Assembly (NCBI RefSeq): GCF_900460215.1
Contig: NZ_UHIA01000004.1
Span: 752,001 to 816,000, forward strand
Length of the DNA stretch: 64,000 nt
Direction of reading: 5' to 3'
From: Suttonella indologenes
GTDB taxonomy: Bacteria > Pseudomonadota > Gammaproteobacteria > Cardiobacteriales > Cardiobacteriaceae
Numbering within the stretch: the first letter of the stretch is position 1; each line of letters begins with the position of its first letter. Below, in pieces: positions 58,712 to 64,000 of the stretch. The notes beneath the pieces were generated by a model that was given only the letters and a program-made list of their open reading frames with translations, was not told where the DNA came from and did not search any database. The translations under genes were made by a program, and so were the position numbers.

Positions 58712-59518
58712 ATGAAAATAGCAGCGTATCAAATGGCGGGCGGAAACGATTATGCGCGCAATCTGCGTATTTGCCGACACAGCGCGAGCCTTGCCGCTCA
58801 AGCCGACGCAAAACTATTGCTATTGCCGGAGGCGGCGATGTTTCTGCGCGCCCAAGAAAGCGAAGCGACGATGACGCAATCCCTAGACGGCGAATTTGTT
58901 TCGCTGTTGGCAGACTTATCGCGCGAATACGGACTGACGATTGTCGCGGGTATGTTTGAGCCGGCGCCGCAGGAACGGGCTTTTAATACGGCAGTTGTGC
59001 TGCAAGCGGGGCGATTATTAGGGACTTATCGCAAATTGCATTTGTATGATGCTTTTGCGGTGCAGGAAAGCGAGCGGATTGCACAAGGCGAGGATTTGCC
59101 GCCTGTTTTTGACTGCGAAGGCATCACATTCGGCGTGATGACCTGCTATGACCTGCGCTTTCCCGAAACGGCGCGTGCTTTAGCCGAGCAGGGCGCGGAT
59201 GTTATTTTGCTGCCGGCGGCGTGGTTTGCCGGTGCGGATAAGGAATATCACTGGCAATTGCTCTGCGCGGCGCGCGCTTTGGAAAACGGCGTTTATGTAT
59301 TGGGCGCGGATATGTGCGGCGGCAACCGCATCGGGCATTCCTTATTTGTCGATGCGCTGGGCATGGTGCGTACGCAGCTTGGTCAGGAGGAAGGATTATT
59401 GTGCGCGGAAGTCGATAAAGCGCATTTAGCGGCGGTGCGCGAACGTTTGCCTATGCTGAAGCAGCGTCGTTTTGCGATTGCTTTAAACGGCGGTAGCGCG
59501 ACTGGCGCAGGGCATTAA
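58712..59518 (+). CDS. Nitrilase-family amidase, probable deaminated-glutathione amidase
   Basis: This 268-residue carbon-nitrogen hydrolase has the Glu-Lys-Cys triad: LLLPEAAMFL (Glu), YRKLHLYDAF (Lys) and VMTCYDLRFPE (Cys). The Nit1/YbeM branch, which repairs deaminated glutathione, typically has KLHLFD or KLHLYD and CYDLRFPE, as here, so that is the best guess. The 3' end overlaps the convergent metal permease gene by 68 bp. Confidence 0.85.
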   Translation: MKIAAYQMAGGNDYARNLRICRHSASLAAQADAKLLLLPEAAMFLRAQESEATMTQSLDGEFVSLLADLSREYGLTIVAGMFEPAPQERAFNTAVVLQAGRLLGTYRKLHLYDAFAVQESERIAQGEDLPPVFDCEGITFGVMTCYDLRFPETARALAEQGADVILLPAAWFAGADKEYHWQLLCAARALENGVYVLGADMCGGNRIGHSLFVDALGMVRTQLGQEEGLLCAEVDKAHLAAVRERLPMLKQRRFAIALNGGSATGAGH

Positions 59519-60308
59519 AGCAGAGAGCGGCGATAAAGGCGCTGCTTTGGCATAAGACAATACAAGCGCCGGTCGCCGCATCTAGATGATAGCTGATGAT
59601 AACGCCGCAGACGGCGGCAAGCACGGAGCTGATACAGGCGCACAGCAATAGGGGGGCGAAGCGTTTGCATAAGAGTTGTGCGGTCAAAGCAGGGGCGATG
59701 AGCATGGCGACAACCAAGACAACGCCTACCGCCTGCATGGCGGCAACGCAGGTAAGGGCAAGCAAAATCAAGAGGCTATGTTGCAGGCAGGGAATACACA
59801 GACCGCTGAGGCGGGCTTGATGTTCGTCAAAAACATAGAGCAGGAAATCCCGCCATTTGAGCGCAAACACGCTGCAGACGACGGCGGCAATAGCCCAAAC
59901 TTGGTAGCGGCTGACGCTTTCGATGCCGAGGATATTGCCGAAGAGGATGTGCATGAGATGCTGACCTTTGCTGCCGGCATGATAGAGCAATAAGCCGAGC
60001 GCAAACAGGCTGGTAAAGGCGATACCCAGCACGGCGTCCTGTTTGAGGCGGCTGTGTCTTTCAATGAAGCTGCTTGCCTGTGTGCAAGCGACGGCGGCGG
60101 CGAATGCGCCGATGGCAAGAGGAATATTTAGCAGCGAAGCGAGAACGATGCCCGGCAATACGGCATGCGAGATGGCATCGCCGAGCAATGCCCAGCCTTT
60201 GAGTACTAAAAAACAAGACAGCAGGGCGCAGACCACGGCAATGACGATTGCCATGATGAGGGCTTGTTGCATAAAGGGGTATTGCAGGGGTTCGAGCAGA
60301 AAATTCAT
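59451..60308 (-). CDS. Metal ABC transporter permease, SitD-like
   Basis: This 285-residue member of the ABC-3 permease family has about eight helices: LLEPLQYPFMQQALIMAIVIAVVCALLSCFLVLKGWALLGDAISHAVLPG at the start, KDAVLG-type loop QDAVLGIAFTSLFALG, FGNILGI, and LPCLQHSLLILLALTCVAAMQAVGVVLVVAML. It is the second permease of a manganese/iron importer (SitD/YfeD/MntD type). It starts 4 bp inside the preceding permease gene and ends overlapping the convergent amidase gene. Confidence 0.85.
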   Translation of the reverse strand: MNFLLEPLQYPFMQQALIMAIVIAVVCALLSCFLVLKGWALLGDAISHAVLPGIVLASLLNIPLAIGAFAAAVACTQASSFIERHSRLKQDAVLGIAFTSLFALGLLLYHAGSKGQHLMHILFGNILGIESVSRYQVWAIAAVVCSVFALKWRDFLLYVFDEHQARLSGLCIPCLQHSLLILLALTCVAAMQAVGVVLVVAMLIAPALTAQLLCKRFAPLLLCACISSVLAAVCGVIISYHLDAATGACIVLCQSSAFIAALCFNALRQSRYRRLKQSQNDAASA

Positions 60309-61150
60309 GGTTGTCTCTGATGGCGGCCTTGGGCGAGCAGTCCGTATTTCGGTGCGGCGAAGAAGGCGAGGGCAAAGAACAGGCTTTGCAATGCCACAAT
60401 CAGCGCGCCGGTGGGCAGATTGACGAAATAGCTGAGATAACTGCCGCAGAAGCAGGTGCTGATGCCTAAAAAAGCGGCAATGATGAGTACGCGGCTGAGG
60501 CGGTCGCTTAAGAAATAGGCGGTCGCTCCCGGTGTAATCATGAGAGAGATGACTAAGATTGCGCCGACGGTTTGCAGAGAAGCGACAATAGCGGCGGATA
60601 GCAGGGCGAAGAAGAAGACTTTAAGCGTTTTTACGGCGAGCCCCGCGGTAATGGCTTGGGTTTCGTCAAAAAAAAGCAGTTGGAAATCGCGCCATTTGCA
60701 GATGATAAATATCAGTGTAAACAGAGAAATGGCGCTGATTTGCCATAAATCCGCATCACTGATGGCGAGAATATTGCCGTATATAACGGCGGAGATATTG
60801 ATGGCGGTGGGTTTGAGCGAAATCAGCAACAAGCCGGCGGCAAAGAAGCTGCTGAAGACTAAGCCGATGACGGCATCTTGTTTGAATTTGGGAATACGCC
60901 CCAAGCCTAAAATCGCGGCGGCGGCTAAAAAGCCGGTAAAAAATGCGCCTAAACTGTAAGGCAGCCCCAAGGCATAAGCACCCGCTACTCCCGGCACGAC
61001 GGCATGAGAAAGCGCGTCGCCGATTAATGACCAGCGTTTGAGCAGCAAAAATACCGACAGCAGAGCGCAAATGCCGCCCACGATGCTGGAAGCGAACATG
61101 GCATGGCGCATATAGCCGAAACTGAAAGGTTCGAGCAGCAATTCAAGCAT
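60305..61150 (-). CDS. Metal ABC transporter permease, SitC-like
   Basis: This 281-residue ABC-3 permease is paralogous to its downstream neighbour. It shows GGICALLSVFLLLKRWSLIGDALSHAVVPGVAGAYAL, QDAVIGLVFSSFFAAGLLLISLKP, YGNILAIS and SLQTVGAILVISLMITPGATAY. The start MLELLLEPF at 61150 overlaps the ATPase stop by 8 bp and matches the start of the neighbour (MNFLLEPL); the longer frame upstream lies inside the ATPase gene. Confidence 0.87.
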   Translation of the reverse strand: MLELLLEPFSFGYMRHAMFASSIVGGICALLSVFLLLKRWSLIGDALSHAVVPGVAGAYALGLPYSLGAFFTGFLAAAAILGLGRIPKFKQDAVIGLVFSSFFAAGLLLISLKPTAINISAVIYGNILAISDADLWQISAISLFTLIFIICKWRDFQLLFFDETQAITAGLAVKTLKVFFFALLSAAIVASLQTVGAILVISLMITPGATAYFLSDRLSRVLIIAAFLGISTCFCGSYLSYFVNLPTGALIVALQSLFFALAFFAAPKYGLLAQGRHQRQP

Positions 61151-61919
61151 GGGCGGCTTCTTTAGCGATGTCGCCGATGTGCAAATGATGCAAAATGCCG
61201 CCGAAGGTGCGTTCAAGATTTTCGCGATTGTAGGTGTCGGCGATATTGCCTTGAGCAATAATGCTTTTATTGAGCATAATCACTTCATTGCAATAATCCG
61301 GCACGCTGCCTAGATTATGCGTGGAGATTAAAATCAGAAAGCCCGCGCTGCGCAGTTCCTGCAAGAGCTGCATAATCGCCAGCTCGGTTTGAATGTCCAC
61401 GCCGGTAAAGGGTTCGTCGAGCAAAATCAGACGGCTTTCTTGCGCCAAGGCGCGCGCCAAAAATACGCGCTTTTTCTGCCCGCCGGATAATTCGCCGATT
61501 TGCCGATTGCCTAATGCGGCAATGCCTAAGCGTTGCATAGCGTCTTGGCAAATCCGCTTATCTTGGGAAGATGGGCGGCGCAGCATGCCCATATGTCCGT
61601 AGCGTCCCTGCATAACTACATCGCTGACGACTATCGGAAAATGCCAGTCGATATTATCCGCCTGCGGCACATAGGCGACGCCATTGCATTTCACCGCTTG
61701 TTTGGACGGCATGCCACTGAGCAAAATTTGCCCCGTTTGCGGGCGGATAATGCCCATGATGCTGTTAAAAAGAGTGGATTTACCGCTGCCGTTCATGCCG
61801 ATTAGCGCACAGACACTGCCGCCTGAGAGTTGAAAAGAAACCTCATGCAGCGCGGTATGCCCATTGGCATAGGTTACGCGGATATTATCCGCATATAGCG
61901 AAACAGGGAACGAAGTCAT
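61143..61919 (-). CDS. Metal ABC transporter ATPase, SitB-like
   Basis: This 258-residue ABC ATPase has Walker A GMNGSGKST (about residues 38-46), signature LSGGQKKRVFLARAL, Walker B LILLDEPFTGVD and the switch His in STHN. It is typical of Mn/Zn/Fe importers and is coupled to two permease genes. It is separated from the binding-protein gene by a 73-bp gap with a hairpin. Confidence 0.9.
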   Translation of the reverse strand: MTSFPVSLYADNIRVTYANGHTALHEVSFQLSGGSVCALIGMNGSGKSTLFNSIMGIIRPQTGQILLSGMPSKQAVKCNGVAYVPQADNIDWHFPIVVSDVVMQGRYGHMGMLRRPSSQDKRICQDAMQRLGIAALGNRQIGELSGGQKKRVFLARALAQESRLILLDEPFTGVDIQTELAIMQLLQELRSAGFLILISTHNLGSVPDYCNEVIMLNKSIIAQGNIADTYNRENLERTFGGILHHLHIGDIAKEAAHA

Positions 61920-61953
61920 GTATTGTCCTTATGATGATGGGCATATGATAACG

Positions 61954-61995
61954 AAAAAAGCCGCACAAAGGCAGCTTTCTCTTGCCCGCGGCTTA
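61954..61995 (-). terminator. Partial terminator between sitA-like and sitB-like genes
   Basis: On the minus strand AAGCCGC pairs with GCGGCTT, enclosing about 23 bases, and is followed by TTTTTT. It overlaps the binding-protein stop codon. It would lower expression of the ATPase and permeases relative to the binding protein. Confidence 0.65.
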
Positions 61996-62892
61996 TTTTG
62001 CCTGTTCTTGGAAGGCTTTGATGATGGTTGAAGTGGTAACGTCCAATAAATCCAAATAGGTAGGGGTTACGCCATCCGGTTCGGATAGTGAATCCACATA
62101 CAACACGCCGCCGTATGCCGCGCCGGTTTCTTTCGCCACTTGTTTGATAGGCTCGTCGGAAATGGTGCTTTCGCTGAAGACGACCGGAATGTTTTCCGCT
62201 TTCACGGTTTTAATCAAAGCCGCCACTTGCTGCGGGCTGCCTTGCTGTTCGGCATTAATCGGCCATAAATAGGCTTCTTTAAAGCCGAAATCCGCCGTCC
62301 AATAAGAGAATGCGCCTTCGCTGCTGACTAACCAACGTTGTGCTTCGGGAATCTTGGCAATCGCTTCGCGGCTTTTGCTCTCGATTTCCTCGATTTTCGC
62401 TTTATAGGCTTGGGCATTGGCTTCGTAATGCGCTTTGTTTTCAGGGTCTGCCTTGATTAGAGCGGCAGCGATGTTGTCCACATAGATTTTGGCATTGCTG
62501 GCAGACATCCACGCATGTGGGTTAGGTTTGCCTTTGTATTCGCCGCTGCTGATGGCAATCGGCGTGATGCCTTCTGAAACATTGACGGATTCCGCACCTT
62601 TAATATTGCTGAAGAATTTTTCAAACCAGCGTTCCAAGCCCATGCCGTTCCACAAAATCAATTGCGCATCTTGAGCGGTGGCAAGGTCTTTCGGTGTGGG
62701 TTCGTAGTCATGAATTTCCGCGCCGGGTTTGGTGATGGATACGACTTGTGCGTGTTCGCCGGCAACATTTTGCGCCATATCTGCGATAATCGTGAAAGTG
62801 GTGGCGACTTTGAGTTTATCGGCGGCAAGGCTTGGAATTGCGCAAGCGGCAAGCAGGGCAGTAAGTAAAACTTTTGTTTGTGTTTTCAACAT
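61993..62892 (-). CDS. Metal-binding protein of ABC importer, SitA-like
   Basis: This 299-residue periplasmic cluster-9 binding protein has a Sec signal peptide ending ALAADKLKV-like (here PSLAADKLKV). The metal ligands are visible as His in GAEIHDYEP, His in NPHAWMS, Glu in SSEGAFSY and Asp in YVDSLSEPDG. The His-His-Glu-Asp set and the lack of a His-rich loop point to manganese/iron (SitA, YfeA, MntC) rather than zinc (ZnuA). It is first in the operon. Confidence 0.9.
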   Translation of the reverse strand: MLKTQTKVLLTALLAACAIPSLAADKLKVATTFTIIADMAQNVAGEHAQVVSITKPGAEIHDYEPTPKDLATAQDAQLILWNGMGLERWFEKFFSNIKGAESVNVSEGITPIAISSGEYKGKPNPHAWMSASNAKIYVDNIAAALIKADPENKAHYEANAQAYKAKIEEIESKSREAIAKIPEAQRWLVSSEGAFSYWTADFGFKEAYLWPINAEQQGSPQQVAALIKTVKAENIPVVFSESTISDEPIKQVAKETGAAYGGVLYVDSLSEPDGVTPTYLDLLDVTTSTIIKAFQEQAK

Positions 62893-62904
62893 GATGAATA
62901 CCTA

Positions 62905-62995
62905 TTTAAGATTAAAAGGAGTTGTTATTCTATTTCAAGTAGTAATGCTTGTCAATTGCATGATAGACAATTCATTTCATTGCTAATGATTTATT
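62905..62995 (-). promoter_or_regulatory. Upstream region of the metal importer, possible metal-regulator site
   Basis: The dyad TTGTC-N12-GACAA (about 62950-62971), next to AT-rich Fur-like words (GCTAATGATTTATT), lies 50-80 bp upstream of the binding-protein gene. Such importers are usually controlled by Fur or MntR. I cannot match either consensus convincingly. Confidence 0.3.
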
Positions 62996-63058
62996 TTGAA
63001 ATTTCTTGCTAACATTTTACAATTTACGTTATCAGCAGTGGTAAACGGAGAGTGAAGC

Positions 63059-64000
63059 ATGATTAGCATATTTGAGATGTTTAAAATCGGTATCGGACCG
63101 TCCAGTTCGCATACCGTAGGGCCGATGAAGGCTGCCGGTTTGTTTTTGCAGGCATTAAAAGCAGCGGATTGTTATGCGCAAACAGCACGTTTTGCCGTGC
63201 ATGTTTATGGTTCTTTATCTTTGACAGGGATTGGGCACGGTACGGACGGCGCTATTTTGGCAGGTTTGGCGGGAGAAGATCCGAAAACCGTAGATACCGA
63301 CAAAATGCCGCAATTGATAGCGGATATTCGGGCGAATAAAGCAGTTGCGCAGCCTGATCGCAGTCCGATTGCTTTGGATACGGAAAAAGATTTTGTTTTC
63401 CATAAAACGCGTTTGCCTTTGCATGAAAACGGAATGACTTTGCAAGCTTTTGATGCGCAAGATACGCTGCTGTTGGAGAAAAATTACTATTCTATCGGCG
63501 GCGGTTTTGTTGTTGAAGAGGAAGATTTCAGTACCGCTTTAGGGCAAGAAGATTTGCCGGTGCCTTATCCTTATAAAAATGCGGCCGATTTGCTGGCGCA
63601 TTGCGAAAAAGAGAATTTGCGTTTATCGACGGTGATGCTGCGCAATGAAAGCGCATTGCATCAAGAGGCGGTAGTGCGCGATTACTGTCAAGAAGTTTGG
63701 GGCGTAATGCGCGATTGTATTGCACGCGGATTGGAACATGAAGGTGTTTTGCCCGGTAAACTGCGCATTCCGCGCCGTGCGGCGCAGTTGCATCGCCAAT
63801 TGGAAGATGCCGGCGATAATTTAAGCAAAGATCCGATGTTTTTGATTGATTGGCTGAATATGGTGGCGATGGCGGTGAATGAAGAGAATGCCGCCGGCGG
63901 GCGTGTGGTAACCGCGCCGACAAATGGGGCTTGCGGTATTGTGCCGGCGGTTTTGGCTTATTACGAACGCTTCGTGCATCCGCTTGATGAAGACAAAATC
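63059..64000 (+). CDS. sdaA: L-serine dehydratase, 5' part (runs off the window)
   Basis: SdaA converts L-serine to pyruvate and ammonia using a [4Fe-4S] cluster. The visible 314 codons begin MISIFEMFKIGIGPSSSHTVGPMKAAG, the family hallmark, followed by the beta domain (HGTDGAILAGLAGEDP, SIGGGFVVEE) and the start of the alpha domain (RVVTAPTNGACGIVPAVLAYYE), which holds the first cluster Cys. The single-chain Gram-negative type is expected. No stop occurs before the window end. Confidence 0.95.
   Translation, partial: MISIFEMFKIGIGPSSSHTVGPMKAAGLFLQALKAADCYAQTARFAVHVYGSLSLTGIGHGTDGAILAGLAGEDPKTVDTDKMPQLIADIRANKAVAQPDRSPIALDTEKDFVFHKTRLPLHENGMTLQAFDAQDTLLLEKNYYSIGGGFVVEEEDFSTALGQEDLPVPYPYKNAADLLAHCEKENLRLSTVMLRNESALHQEAVVRDYCQEVWGVMRDCIARGLEHEGVLPGKLRIPRRAAQLHRQLEDAGDNLSKDPMFLIDWLNMVAMAVNEENAAGGRVVTAPTNGACGIVPAVLAYYERFVHPLDEDKI

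Overview
The window reads as the chromosome of a gammaproteobacterium. The gene content (hemCDXY, argH, metG, lpxK, metNIQ, thiM-thiE), moderate base composition and lack of neisserial uptake signals in the core suggest a Cardiobacteriaceae/Suttonella-like host. That placement is inference from gene content only; no rRNA, tRNA operon or housekeeping marker in the window settles it.

Layout. 1-12.1 kb: core genes, namely a heme operon (hemC-hemD-hemX-hemY, minus strand), argH, a glycine-zipper lipoprotein, tatD, metG, an esterase-like protein, a GNAT acetyltransferase, thiM and thiE. 12.1-14.5 kb: mobile DNA, with a truncated ORF, a 106-bp MITE-like element, and an IS256/IS1249-like element interrupted by an IS630 element. 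14.5-24.8 kb: bfd and two complementary bacterioferritin subunits, the metNIQ methionine importer, an AEC permease, lpxK, and a moxR-DUF58-transglutaminase operon. 24.8-25.5 kb: a second, damaged IS630 copy cut off by a prophage.

25.5-40.6 kb is a defective Mu-like (transposable) prophage. Packaging and head genes come first (DUF2730 remnant, gp26/27-like, terminase, portal, MuF, gpG, protease/scaffold, capsid, a few connector and tail genes). The rest of the tail module is missing. The early region (repressor, Ner, early proteins, transposase cut after its first catalytic Asp) follows, so the order is permuted. It carries a Panacea-domain plus membrane-protein cargo pair, a MuF protein with a toxin-like C-terminus, a tRNA-like fold, and a two-part intergenic element repeated with identical spacing.

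40.7-52.7 kb is a complete type I-C CRISPR-Cas locus (cas3-cas5c-cas8c-cas7c-[EVE-like]-cas4-[PIN nuclease, frameshifted]-cas1-cas2) followed by a 32-repeat, 31-spacer array. The cas genes contain several exact neisserial DNA-uptake sequences (Kingella-type, and N. meningitidis-type), which I did not see elsewhere in the window. This points to acquisition by natural transformation from Neisseriaceae. Two non-cas genes sit inside the operon and are the best candidates for an undescribed accessory defence or addiction function.

52.9-64 kb: a second AEC permease, a family-90 glycosyltransferase, a decayed tartrate-dehydrogenase gene next to an intact DASS dicarboxylate transporter, a MetE-like methyltransferase, ybaK, a nitrilase-family amidase, a Mn/Fe ABC importer (sitABCD-like), and the start of the L-serine dehydratase gene, which runs off the window.
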